Below the pieces are notes generated by a model. That model had not been told where the DNA came from and made no database searches. It saw only the letters and a program-made list of their open reading frames with translations. Source: Poecilobothrus nobilitatus (Eukaryota > Arthropoda > Insecta > Diptera > Dolichopodidae). Taken from it: DNA of 64,000 bases. Position 1 is the stretch's first letter. Each line of letters begins with the position of its first letter. Made by a program: the position numbers and the translations under genes. The stretch is taken from NCBI GenBank assembly GCA_947095535.1, contig OX352772.1:147874568-147938567 (forward strand), written 5' to 3'. Below, one piece after another: positions 22,718 through 34,050 of the stretch.

Positions 22718-22878
22718 GATATTACGATATTGATCAAATAAATTTCTTCTGTGAATTTGACGATCAGTTTTGATTTATATACTTATGTATATATTTAATA
22801 AAAAATGTTTTTCTAATATTATTTTTGAACACTTTAATTAGGTTCGTTTTTCATTAGATCTCTTTGCTTTTGATAGAG

Positions 22879-22896
22879 ATCCTACCGACTGCGCCA
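22879..22896 (-). promoter_or_regulatory. Primer binding site, Ser-tRNA type
   Basis: On the minus strand TGGCGCAGTCGGTAGGAT lies just after the 5' LTR. This is the site used by 17.6/297-type Gypsy elements (complementary to the tRNA-Ser 3' end), consistent with the RT type. Confidence 0.8.
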
Positions 22897-23200
22897 AATA
22901 TATTTTTTATAAAAAAAAATAAAGATTATTATTATTAAATAAAACGAAAAACAATTGAAAAAAACTTAAATTTAAACAATAATGAACTTGAACAGTTCAA
23001 CTATTAATTTAAACAATATTGAACTTGAACAGTTCAAGGTTTTTGTAATTTAAAAACAAGAATAATTTTGATTCAGCATTTTTACATATTTTTTGGAATT
23101 TTCCATACGAATATAAAAGTTTCGCGATTAAAAAAAATAAAGAGAAAATCAAAATATACTTTTTTTAACTGGGGTTGTTTTAGGTGGTGAATCTGAAGTT
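22897..23200 (-). repeat. 5' LTR region of element C, outer boundary uncertain
   Basis: AT-rich DNA just upstream (minus strand) of the primer binding site. It contains a ~45-bp duplication (22970-23040) in which TGAACTTGAACAGTTCAA occurs twice; GAACAGTTC is an odd-centred palindrome. No second LTR copy is present to set the end; 23171 or 23213 are possible. Confidence 0.45.
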
Positions 23201-23246
23201 AAATTAGTTGACATTACATTACGAGGTTTATAATAATATAATAATC

Positions 23247-23340
23247 CGTGCCACCCGAATCCTACGTGTGACGACGTACGCGCGCGTTCGCCTATCCCTC
23301 TTCGCCTTTCGCCCTCCGTTTAATTGCTCACAATACGCGT
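23247..23340. other. CpG-rich island in AT-rich DNA
   Basis: Contains ACGACGTACGCGCGCGTTCG and three C-rich TTCGCC/CTCCG blocks, with over ten CpG in 94 bases. No ORF. It may be part of the element C LTR/leader, host DNA or a regulatory region; undecided. Confidence 0.5.
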
Positions 23341-23564
23341 AATAAATATCATACTATATTTAAAATATTAAAATTTTATAATTTAAAATTTTGTTTAAAA
23401 AACATATTTTATATGTAGACATATCCTTTCAACCAAAGTATCTAATAGCAGGTTATGAAATTTTGAAAAAAACTGGACTGTGTTCTACATTCGCTCTTGA
23501 TAATGATTTTGAAAGTATTTTCCAACCTTTTATTTCATACTTTCATTGGATTTCACAGGTACAC

Positions 23565-24510
23565 CCGTTAACGAACGTTGGCTACCATGTTGGCTATTTG
23601 GATAATATTAACAGCAGCTCTAAATAGGGATTTTGTTGAAAAGTTAAAACATGTTCTTAGATTTTTCAGCCATGAAATTTTCCCGGGACCTCTTCTTGCA
23701 TCAATTTTGCCTTGTAAGGTCAAATGAAGTAAGTGATATTTTTCTGGCTGCCTCATTACATGTGCAAAGTAGTTTAATTTTCTCTCTTTCACTGAGTTAC
23801 AATCTCGAAAGATTTTCCTATTTTCTTCAAAACTTCAATATTTGTTATATTATCAACTCCAAAAATTTTAAGCACTCTTCTGTTGAGTCACATTTCAAAG
23901 GCTTCCATTTTATTTGTAATCCTTTTGACATATGTAATCCTTTTGACAGCGTCTACGGTTCTATACTATAAAATAAAATTGACAATGCATAAATATAATA
24001 CAAAATATATTTTTCATATTGACAAATGCAGATCACGCCTTTATATTCTGGTCTTTATTTCTTGTGAATGATCTTATGCATCGATCGCAAAATCTGCCGT
24101 TTGATGTTTAGTCACTCATATATTGTGTTTTCTTTACATTTAGTTCGAATCCATATATTGTTGGATATTAGAACTGTATTGTCAACATACCTTAAATTGT
24201 TGATTAGTACGCCGTTACAAGAATACCTTTAGTAACTTCATATTCTTCAGTGCTTTATTTATTATTTCTTCTGAATATAGATTGAATATTACGGATTATA
24301 AAATACAGCCTCGTTGGATGCCTCTTTCGATGCTGATATTTTCGGAAATCTCATTTTCAAGTCCTTCATTTGCTTGTTAGTTCCAGTAAAGATTAGCAAT
24401 CAAACGTAGATCTGTATCATCTATCCCGCTATTTTTAATATTTTTATCATTTTATTGTGTTTTACTCTATCAAACGTTTTTTTCGAAATCTATGAAATAT
24501 AAATGTTCAT
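23565..24510 (-). pseudogene. LINE reverse transcriptase 3' fragment
   Basis: Minus-strand pieces: L-Y-F-I-D-F-E-K-N-V (near 24490), a palm region with I-D-D-T-D-L-R-L-I-A-N-L-Y-W-N (~24370-24420), R-G-I-Q-R-G-C-I-L (~24300-24330), and a C-terminal part (23792-23568) with F-A-H-V-M-R and G-K-I-D-A-R-R-G-P-G-K-I-S-W-L-K-N-L-R. The last motif is typical of the C-terminus of insect endonuclease-reverse transcriptases. It is heavily broken between 23800 and 24280; the 5' end is truncated. Confidence 0.75.
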
Positions 24511-24769
24511 TACAATATATGTCACAAAAACCACATTTCCACACGAAAAGCAAATAATTTTTCATTTAAACACTTTATTTAATATTTTTACTTTTTTTTC
24601 ACATTCTAACAAAAAACAATTTGATTTTAAAGTACCAAAAGAAATTTTTAACCCGAATCGAAAACTGTCACGGCCGCCATCAGAATTAAAACACTTGAAT
24701 ATTGAATTTTAACTCTCTTTTTATAGTTGATAGATGGTGCAGGCATTTAAAAAATAGAATAGCTACGAC

Positions 24770-26950
24770 ATGCCTAGTGAAAATTTTTGGATAAACAACA
24801 AAAGAAATACGTATATAATTCTCAGCTCACGAAAAAGAACACGGCTAGCACAATGGAATGTTCGTACACTTCGTGAAACATCAAAACTGGTACAACTTGA
24901 AAATCAAATAGAAGCTTATAATATTGACTTAATAGGGTTCAGCGGAGCGGAGTAGAAATATTAATCTCGAAGAAAAATAAAAACTCTCTAGAAACATGGA
25001 AACCAATGTCGGATAAAGTTATAATGGCTAGATTGAAAATTAAAATTCATCATAAAACACTGGATTTTATAACATAATGGACAGACATGGTAGCGTCACA
25101 AGAAAAAAGAAAAGAATGCAACTTAAGCAGCGTAATTGTAGAGTTACAAGAGCGCTACCAATAGAATACAAAAACCTAGCGAAATAAATAGAGAAAGGTG
25201 CTAGGAGAGATAAACCTAAATATTTCGACAAACTTGCAACAAATGCGGAAAGAGCTGCTAGCTAAAACAACGCGAGGGAGTTATACTTTCAAACAGCTAA
25301 AATTACAAATTGCAGATATACGAAAAACAAATCAAGGCATCCCACTGTTAAACAAAGATGCTCAACTCTAGATATGGAGAGAACATTTCCAGGAAATTAG
25401 TAACACCATCAGCATAAGTCCAGAACTAGAACCATCAAATTAAACCACCAAATGTACTCGAGGTCAAAGAGGTCATAATGGCGCTAAAACGAAATAGAAC
25501 CGCTGGCGAAGATGCACTCCCATCGGAAATACTACAAGCAGATCTGCAGATAGCCGCTAATATACTAGAGCCTCACATCACGAAAGCTTAGAACGAATAG
25601 AGTCTTAGAAAAAAGGTTCGATTGTGAAGCTTCCTAAAAAAGAAGTTTTTAAAAAACTGCAATAATTTTAGGGGTAAATCTGTTGAACACCATACATAAA
25701 ATTATTGCAAACATACTGAATTAAAGAATAGAGATCAAAATAGAGCAATATAGATGAGATGAACGAGCAGGCATTGGATCCCAAATGAGTTGTACAGATC
25801 ACACCAATATCCTTCGGCTGATTACAGAACAATCTGTAGAATTGGCGCTCTCCATTATATCTCTTGTGGGTTGACTTCAAGAAAGCATTTGACACGATTC
25901 AACGCAATACGATATGGAATATTTTGAGAAGAAAAAGAATACCGAAAAACATATACAAATAACAGAAGCTATGTATGAGAATGCAGAATTAGCCGTTCTT
26001 CACAGTTGTAAAAAAAGTAAGACATTCACTACTAACACCGAAGTAAGATAAGGATGCTCACTCTAATTAATATTGTTCACCATTGTAATAGACGAGGTCA
26101 TGGAATAGGCAGGCTCTTCTGGAAAAGGATTAAGATGGAATCACTCCGGAGGCTCGAGGAGCTAGACTATGCATATGACGTAGTTCTGCTACTACATAGT
26201 TTCTGTGACATACAACACAAGGAAGATCAAATCTAATCCAAGCAACATACAAAACCAAATGCTAGTAACATACAAAATCGGTCTAGAGATTAACATAGAA
26301 AAAACCAAAGCCATGAGAGTTAATTATAACACCAGTACAGAACCCATAACAAAAAATGGAAACATGGTGGAATATGTCGACACCTTCTCCTATTTGGGAT
26401 ACATAAGCACAACAAATGAGGTACAAAAGGGGATGTCGACATCAGCTAGATCTAGAAACAACCTTTGTGAACTAAATTCAATTTGGAAATGCGGACAAAT
26501 AACAAAAACCAAAATCAGATGTGTAATGTCCACGCTTCTGTATGGTAGTGAAACTTGGATGACTACTTACGACATGAAGCAGAAATTCCAAACATTTGCG
26601 AACAAGTGCCAAAGAAGAATACGCAGAATATTCTGGCCAAATACCATCAGCAACAACTAATTGTGGAAATTAACATGCGAAAAAACAATAAGAAACCAAA
26701 TCAAACGGCGAAAGTGGTAGTGGATAGGCCACACCCTGAGGAAACATCCAGAAAATATAACCAGAATAACCCTAAAATGGAACCCCCAAGGAAGCCGAAG
26801 AAAGGGTCGGCTCAATAACATCTAGCGACGATCAATAACGGCCGAACTAGCGAAGAACCAGCAAAGTTGGGAAGACCTAAATATCATTGCTAATAATCGA
26901 GACCAATGGATGAGGCAAGTTGATACCCTATGCTCTCAAGAGAAGTAAAA
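24770..26950 (+). pseudogene. RTE-like LINE E, internally deleted
   Basis: Endonuclease start R-L-A-Q-W-N-V-R-T-L-R-E-T-S (24840-24885) ending in G-F-S-G-A-E with the rest of the endonuclease missing; a linker (25080-25600); RT pieces (25620-26200) where the catalytic site reads Y-A-Y-D (26168-26179); and a long C-terminal frame 26205-26660 with N-I-E-K-T-K-A-M-R-V, Y-V-D-T-F-S-Y-L-G and L-L-Y-G-S-E-T-W, followed by a shifted frame to ~26820. Same family as 41990-43650 and 35885-36410. Non-functional. Confidence 0.78.
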
Positions 26951-27590
26951 AGCAAAAAACAAAACAGCATGTTTATTATTCTTAGAACGGTAAATGTACT
27001 CATATTAGGTTAACAAAAAATGCAAATGAAACAAAAAGATTAACCATCTATTTAGTGCTTATCTTTATATTTAATTTGATAGGGGCAAATCATTAAGCTG
27101 TCCACTAGTTATATATATAACATATATACTTTAATATTTTAAATAAAGTTTACAAACTTTGCGGTTAGTATATCAGGTATGTTTTAATTGTAAACTTCCT
27201 AAATTTGTTTTAAAATTTATGAAAGTTAAAAAACCTTAAGCTATCAAGTTAAAAGTTTTTAAAAGAAATAAAACAATAAGTGGTGTATTTAATGTCGTGG
27301 AAATTGGGTTTATAAATTCAAAAGTAAGTATAAAATGTAAAAATTATCAGCATTTCTCGTTATTTTTTTCTCTATGTAATATAAAATTTGTAATAAAAAG
27401 ACTAAAATCCTCCTAAAAATATACACGAATTCTGACATTTTAATTGTGAAAATAAAATCAGATCAGAATTGTAAACATAACGAAATTCATATTGAAAGTT
27501 TTTAAAAAAATAAATGTATGTTTAATATATGAAACTTGAATTTAATTAAAAGAGTTTATGTTTTCTATTAAATACATTTTTTCTTGGGGT
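26465..27590. repeat. Left arm of a large imperfect inverted repeat
   Basis: Matches the reverse complement of 35324-36410, including the LINE C-terminus and ~640 bases of non-coding DNA after it (for example GATAGGGGCAAATCATTA near 27080, and GACTAAAATCCTCCTAAAAA near 27400). Indels are present (a ~90-base block near 27270-27350 has no counterpart). Confidence 0.8.
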
Positions 27591-28430
27591 TAAAAAGCGT
27601 AAGTAAGCTTAATAAAATTTCAAGTTAAACGCTTTTCTCTAATTTAATTTAACGTTTTTATGATAAATTAAAAAGGTTTGATTTTGAATACATAAAAAAT
27701 GATTTTTGAAACAGAATGTAAATTTATTTCTATGAATATCTTTTCATTTTAAATAAAAGCTTTCATTTAAATTATATTGTACACGAAAGCTTTGACCATG
27801 AAATACAAATTGTAAACGTAATAAAGTTCACTTTTTAAAAGAAATCAAAAAATAAATAAATGTTTTGTTTAAAAATGCATAAATAAATATTTATAACAAA
27901 ATTAGTCTACCGTATGTAAAAAGTATCAGATTTTCTCGTGATGCATTAGTATTAAAAAAATTGTTGTGAATTAACATTAACGTAATGAATTAGCCAAAAA
28001 AATTTTTTTTTATTATTATTTTTTCTTAATTTCAAATTGTTTTAAAAAGCTTTTAAAATTTATGCATTTTAATTGTAAAAGATATTTAAGTATATAATAC
28101 ATACAACAGCATATGTAACTAGTTTGCCTGTTGATTGAACCGCAAATTATTATTACCAAAACGTTAAATTAAATAAGTACTTAAAAGAAAATTATAAAAA
28201 TGTAAAGTAATAAACTCTTTAATTATTAAAAATGTTGGCATAATACGTAGTTTTAATTAATATTTTAAAATTTAATGTAGAAAACTAAGAGCCGACACTT
28301 TTATATGCATAGATGGAAGAGTAAAATAGGGCGCCAGAATTCATGGACGGAAAATATTAATAATTTTAAAACTCATAAATTGATTATCATTTAAAATTAT
28401 TATATACAGGGTGTTCCTAACTCTTCCTTG
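27591..28430. other. AT-rich DNA, no gene seen
   Basis: Only poly(A/T) runs and short motifs. A TACAGGGTGTTCC motif at 28406-28418 resembles a short sequence common at repeat ends in arthropods; I cannot assign it. Confidence 0.5.
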
Positions 28431-28439
28431 AAATGGGCT

Positions 28440-28834
28440 CTAACGGTGCTTTGAAAATTATGCGTACAAGTTATAAATTTATTTGGATCTTGTAAATCTT
28501 TCTTTACTTTTTTAATTAAATAAAAATATTTTTAAAATAATAACACCAGAAAAAATTCTTTTTTAAAAAAAATACAATTTATTACTTTTCTGCTTGATCA
28601 CCAAAAACTAATTAAATTTTAGAAATTAAATTTTTACATTAATTGAATTATTCTTCCTGCATTTATGCTAACCTGGATACATGTTAACGCGTGAATTTGA
28701 ATACAAATAATGTTGAACTGGTTTCTCAGAGTAATTTTATAACTGGACAGGTTAATGAATTAAATGAAAAAAATTGCGAAATACAAAATTTATGAATTTG
28801 TAATTTGATCAAAAAAAGTTAACTGTTGTTAACT
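28440..28834 (-). repeat. LTR of an element A relative
   Basis: The minus-strand start AGTTAACAACAGTTAAC at 28834 is preceded by a purine tract (GTGGGGAAG, 28835-28843). It shares TTAACCTGTCCAGTTA, CACGCG and AGCATAAATGCAGGA blocks with 31197-31530 and 34715-35048, and less closely with 4851-5160. Confidence 0.75.
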
Positions 28835-28859
28835 CTTCCCCACTAAAAAGGCTGATGTC

Positions 28860-30240
28860 CTCATTCGATCTAAAAGGTTGAATTGTATAAAGTTTGCCTG
28901 GAAACTGCTTCAATCTGGATTTGTGTTGATTTTGTTGAATATGGCTGTTTCTCATCCCTCACAGTTTTCATTATATCCTGTTCCATAGTTTCTGTTGCTT
29001 GCTCGTTATTTGTAGTTGTTTCTGGAGCAACACGCTTCTAGTTTAGTATGTTAGTCATTACGATTTGCATCTTCTTCTTCTGTAACTGATGATGATTAAC
29101 GCGCATATGACCAACATAAATGTTGTCTTTGGTATGACACCAAACGTACTTAGTATCCGATACATTAGATTCTGTTCGTTCAACAATTTAATAGTATTCG
29201 TATTGTTGATATGAAGATCTATGAAGAATTTCAAAGATAGATGTTGTAACTGTTTCTTAATAAATTTCGGTTCTAAAATTGATGGTAGTATTGTGGACTG
29301 TTATGATTTCTTTTGATGTGTAGACCTTGTCATTAATTTCTACTGTCGAATTTAATTAAATAAGTTTCATGAATGCTCTTTGTTTCACCATTAATTTTTA
29401 TAGTCCCATTAAACTGGTTGAGTAGTATTATTTTTTCAGTAACTAATTCTGTAATCGACACATTTTGAGCATTTGTCACGTTGCATGTCGATACGCTTCA
29501 TTCTAGGATGTCTACGCAAGTAGAACTTGTTATATCTACAATTTCATTTCTATTACATATAATTACTGAATTTATTTACTACCTTTACATTAGAAAAATT
29601 TTATGCTTCTTCAGCATGCGAATAGGAAAAATTTTCTTTGTCAAAAATTGATATTAATATTTCTATTTCCGACGTGCAGAGCAATATTGAGTTAGTAATA
29701 CCTACTTTAGCCCAATGTACGGCATATTTTAAATTAACTATCTCTTCTTTAATAAACTTCAACTTATATTGCCATTTTTGCATGGATTGGTCTTTCAATT
29801 CATAGTCCAACTTAATATTATTTAAAACTTGATTAGTAATTTGACTTGATTTGATAGTAATTTGATTAATATTATTAATCCTATCAACGAAATGTTAATT
29901 GTTATAAGTTACTTATTATTATTTTCTAAAAAATTGTTCATTTTCCTTTTTATCATGACAAAACTGTGTGATCCGGACTTCCTGCGATCCACTTCTACAT
30001 AGTTCTTATGGAGTTTAAGGATTTTGGTAACCTTAAAGTCGTCCAGCAGCTCTTCAACTTGTAAAGCCCCGAATTTTAAGTATTTATATAGATGAATTTC
30101 CTATATAGCATCTTCCTCCAAGTCGATAATGATATCCTTAGAGTCTCAAAGTTCTAAGTATGGATGAGCCTAAAACTTATTCCTTGCATCTTTCCTTCTT
30201 CCAGGGTAATAGATACTGAGCGCGATCCTTAATTGAAAAA
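28860..30240 (-). pseudogene. env: Env remnant related to element A
   Basis: Minus-strand pieces: W-I-A-G-S-P-D-H-T (near 29975), closely matching the fusion-peptide region of element A Env; the 29810-29601 frame with K-L-K-F-I-K-E-E-I-V-N-L-K-Y-A-V-H-W-A-K-V-G-I matching the same segment of A with few changes; a later T-M region and R-R-R near 29090; and a degraded tail to 28860. Many stops and frameshifts. At 30235-30360 lies a non-coding block also found at 34305-34435 (+), the end-of-pol to env junction. Confidence 0.78.
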
Positions 30241-30539
30241 GGGGAAAGAGAGAAGAGAAGAAACAATTTTAAAGTTTGTTTGGAAAATGTGAATCGTTAT
30301 GATTTGATTTCATGATTTGTGAACAGTTCTTCCCGTTTTTGTGACAATAACAGTAATCAGCATGAATCAATATGCTTTTCATATGCATCGACCATGTAAT
30401 ATAGTTTTCATTCAACAGTTTTAATATTAATTTTTATATTATTTTTTTAAATTATTATATTTATTGTAATTAGTTTGTTTTAAACTGAAATAAACAAATA
30501 AATAAATACCAGTTTAATGAGACTATAAAAATTAATGGC

Positions 30540-31100
30540 GAACCAAAGAACATCTAAGGAACTTATTTAATAAAATTCCAAAATTCGACACTAGAATTTA
30601 ATGACAAGGTCTAAACATCAAAGGAAATCAGAACAGCCCAGAATTCTACCATCAATTTTACAACCAAAATTTATTAAGAAATAGTTACAACAGCATTTAT
30701 TTTTGAAATTGCTCAAAGATCTTCATATCAATAATACGAATACTACACATATCAATAATACGAATACTATTAAATTATTGAACGAACAGAATCTAATGTC
30801 TCGGATACTAAGTACGTTTGGTATCATACCAAGTATAAAATTTATGGTGGTCATATGCGCGTTAATCATAATCAGTTACAGAAGAAGAAGAGGCAAATCG
30901 TAATGACTAATAACATACGAATCTAGAAGCGTGTTCCACCAGAAACAACTACAAATAGCAAACAACAGAAGCTATGGAACAGGGTATCACGAAAACTGTG
31001 AAAGATGGGAAACAACCTTATTCGTTTTTAGTACAGAGTCAAATCAAACAACCTGTACTGTAACTGCCTGTAACTGATCAGTATATAATTATATGTATAT
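30540..31100 (+). pseudogene. env: Env C-terminal remnant, + strand
   Basis: The frame 30703-30903 carries the pre-anchor region, a membrane segment (F-M-V-V-I-C-A-L-I-I-I-S-Y) and the R-R-R-R-G-K-S tail. A 24-base tandem duplication (30724-30771) repeats H-I-N-N-T-N-T-T. The upstream 30540-30700 reads as decayed Env. A poorly matching ~170-base stretch separates it from the LTR. Confidence 0.72.
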
Positions 31101-31196
31101 CATCTTAAGGGTTGTTTACAGACGTATCCTTTGGGACTATAATGATTTATATATATCCAACATTTTTTGTTATATTTACCATTACTTAAGCATGTA

Positions 31197-31530
31197 AGTT
31201 AACAACCGTTGTCTTTTTTTGATCAAATTACAAATTCATAAATTTTTTATTTGGCAGTTTTTTTCGTTTCATTAACCTGTCCAGTTATCAAATTGCTCGG
31301 AAAAAACAGTTCAATATTATTTCCCAACATTCAATTTCACGCATAAACAACATGTTTCCAGGTCAATATAAATGCAGATAAATACAGGTAAACTTATAAC
31401 CGGCGCTTGAGCAGGCATCACTTAGAGCATAATATCTGTAGTGAAAAGTGCCTATATTAAAATTAGTGTTAGATTATTAAAAATTAATAAAATTTTTAGA
31501 AACAGTTATTGAATAATTAAATATTTTTGA
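31197..31530 (+). repeat. LTR of an element A relative
   Basis: Begins AGTTAACAACCGTTGTC and matches the reverse complement of the 28440-28834 LTR over its first ~200 bases. The 3' part (TATAACCGGCGCTTGAGC) differs from the other copies; the end is approximate. Confidence 0.7.
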
Positions 31531-31569
31531 AATAAACTATTTTTATTTTTGTTTTAATGCATTTCTCTG

Positions 31570-31697
31570 CCTAATAAATGTGGACAAGAGATTACACAGC
31601 CTTTCCTGTTGAGGCGTAGGTGCAAATGTTGTAAGGGGCAATAACTCTTACGACATGTGTGGGAATCCAACCCACACTTCCTCGGTGTTTACAGACA
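31570..31697 (-). mobile_element. tRNA-derived SINE, 3' part, minus strand
   Basis: The reverse complement carries a box B-like GGTTGGATTCCC (31661-31672) followed by CACACATGTCGTAAGAG and CAGGAAAGGCTGTGTAAT, the same order as the copy at 33080-33290. Homology starts at TGTAAACACCGAGG (~31695); the box A part is missing or diverged. Confidence 0.75.
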
Positions 31698-31699
31698 AA

Positions 31700-32950
31700 T
31701 TACTAAAGTTAAACGGAAAAATAGTGACTAACAATAAACTTGGAATTTCTTTTAAATTCAAAAGAAACAAAGTTAAATCAATACAAATAAACTGAAAGAA
31801 AATTGCTGTGTAAAAATACAGAAAAAGAAATAAAGTTCGCCTGAGTCTGGGTGGACGGTTTTTACTTTTAAGCACAATAAGTACTCGTTAGTAGCCATGA
31901 TCATGTAAGTTAGTTATTCTTCTCTGCTTATAAGGATGTTAAGAAAAAAATAGTGAAATGAATTAAAATTAAAAGAAATCGCTAAAGATAAATTTAACCA
32001 TAATTTATCAATCAAATTTTTTGTTCTTTTTCATAAATTTAACTATAATTTATGACCAAAGCAATTTAAAAATTTGCAAATTTAAACACAATTTGTAAAT
32101 TTATTGATCAAACAAAAAATAAATAAAAGAAATATCCCCATCTGTAGGGTGTATTGTCATAAAATTAAATAAATTACAGATAAATAAATAACTGATCAGT
32201 ATAATTAAAATAAAAAAAAATATTTAAATTAATATTAAAACTATAACAAAAATTTTAATAAACGAAATTAAAAAAATTAAAAATTTATTTACGAGATCAA
32301 AATAATTGGATATTGAAACCGCTCAGAATTCACATTAGAAAAATTTAAAATAAACATTTTAATAAATAGAATGATGTGAACTTACCACATAGGAAGCATG
32401 CATCCAGATGCAAAAATTAATTCTATTACATTTCGTGTACTCTTTGGTAATATTAACAAATATTTTGCATCCATTATGCATCCACTCGTTCACGGCGACA
32501 TTATTATTTTGAAAGTTTTATTTCAAAGTATCTAGTAGGATAGTATGTATATATTGTTTTGACATTTGATTAAAAATTTTTTATTTACAAAATACAAAAT
32601 GTTTAAACCAGAGAAAATTTTTATTTTATGTAAGATAAAGTTTTAATTAATACAAACTAAATATAATTTATTATACACATATAAATTTTTTTTTTCTTTA
32701 ATATTGACTGCAAACCAGTAGTAACCGTTGCAATTTTTTTTCTTATTATTATATTCATCTTCAAAATATTTCAAAATATTTGACGTTTGCTTTTACGTCT
32801 GCATATGACGTTAAAACAATGTTGCATCTTGCAAGCTTCTTATAGAGGATGCAAAAACTTTTACATCTTAAATTAGCGAAACGAAGAGCATGTCATGAAT
32901 ACGATATGTATTTTCAACCAATCAAATGTGTGCATGTATCCCACGTGAAC
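31700..32950. other. AT-rich DNA, no gene seen
   Basis: No supported ORF. Several GCATCC/GGATGC motifs occur near 32395, 32467, 32482 and 32847 but do not form a clear terminal repeat. The 31648-31875 minus frame overlaps the SINE and is chance. Confidence 0.5.
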
Positions 32951-32954
32951 TTAC

Positions 32955-33445
32955 CTTTAATGAAAATCTACCTTTTGAATTTTTTATTTTAAGTTAAATT
33001 AAATAATATTTTTAATAAAAATCTACTTTTCGAATTATGTTTTATTTTCTTTAAGTTAGCCTAAATAATACTTTATAAGGGGGCCTCGGTGCCCTAGTGG
33101 GTAAAAGTGTATAAAATACGCTTAAAATATAAAAATAAAAGTGTAAACACCAAGGGAGTGTGGGTTCAAATTCCACACATGTCGTTAGAGTAATTCCCTT
33201 ACGACATGTACAGCCACGCCTGAACAGGAAAGGCTGTGTAATTTCCTTGTTACATTTATTATTACATTTATGTTCCTTGTTACAGGGAAATGCACAAAAA
33301 AAAATATTTTTAATAAAGCTTTACCTTTTGATTTTTTTTTTTGTATTTTTAGTTAAATTAAATTATATTGTAAAAACATACTTTTTGATTTTTTAATTTT
33401 TAAGTCAAATAATATTCTTAATAAAAATTTACGTTTTGAACAATT
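32955..33445 (+). repeat. ~55-65 bp AT-rich minisatellite, split by a SINE
   Basis: Units of the type TACCTTTTGAATTTTTTATTTTAAGTTAAATTAAATAATA...TTTTTAATAAAAATC occur about twice before 33080 and about two to three times after 33300. The SINE at 33080-33290 sits inside the array. Confidence 0.65.
33080..33290 (+). mobile_element. tRNA-derived SINE, plus strand
   Basis: Starts GGGCCTCGGTGCCCTAGTGG. Box A-like TAGTGGGTAAAAG at 33095-33107 and box B GGTTCAAATTCC at 33163-33174 are pol III promoter elements inside a tRNA-like head. The spacing between them is longer than in a tRNA because of an AT-rich insert (33110-33140). The tail CACGCCTGAACAGGAAAGGC matches the second copy. A TCCTTGTTACA motif is repeated near 33252 and 33275 at the 3' end. 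No protein is encoded; it would depend on a LINE for movement. Confidence 0.78.
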
Positions 33446-33449
33446 TTCA

Positions 33450-34050
33450 GGTTAAATCAAATATAAATAATTTGAAAAATTATATCTTTTACAGGTTTTA
33501 ATTTATAAATATATATCAAAATTTTTTTTTAAGAAAATATATTTCTTTTGCTGTAAGTCTTAAATAAATATACTATTTGTTTAAGGAAATTATATCTATT
33601 ATTGAGCGAGAAATTTAAGTAAAATATTTTTAAGGAATCTGTAATCTGTAATCACGACCTAGAGCAAGCAATAATTTTATTTTCTTTCTTGATATCGTTA
33701 CAATCAAAAATAATCTTATAATTAAATACAGAGAGAGGGAGCATATTTTTTCAAATCAATAGTAAAATTTTTGGTCATTCTTCTATTTTAATGAAAGTTG
33801 ATTATTTTTAATTTTGAATTTTAAAAACTTTTTTAATTTAAGAACTTTCAAAGGTTTTATTTTTATTATTTACTAAAATTACTAAATGTTCTTATAATTA
33901 ATAACATAGTTTATTATTTTGCTGGAAACTTGATTTATAAAATCAATAAAATTAGCGGTTTATAGAATTGACCCGATTTCGAACTGGTAAAATTTTTATA
34001 AACTTAGAATATCCTGGTTATTAGGTTTCATTTATTTTTCTAACCTATTT
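33450..34050. other. AT-rich DNA, no gene seen
   Basis: No coding or RNA feature could be supported. Confidence 0.55.

Larger units (their letters stand above)
19915..23200 (-). mobile_element. Ty3/Gypsy element C, 5' half only
   Basis: Minus-strand order: LTR-like region, Ser-tRNA type primer binding site, gag, protease, RT, RNase H, then truncation at ~19915 beside the minisatellite. Integrase, any env and the 3' LTR are missing. Confidence 0.8.

Noticed and set aside
24503..24712. 69-codon plus-strand frame
   Set aside because: Opposite a LINE RT fragment and spacer; no similarity recognised.
31648..31875. 75-codon minus-strand frame
   Set aside because: Overlaps the minus-strand SINE; the similarity to the other SINE copy explains the sequence.
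33080..33180. A genuine tRNA gene at the SINE head
   Set aside because: The box A to box B distance is too long and no acceptor stem closes; the tail matches a second copy, so it is a SINE.
33160..33396. 78-codon plus-strand frame
   Set aside because: Starts inside the SINE and runs into poly(T) minisatellite.
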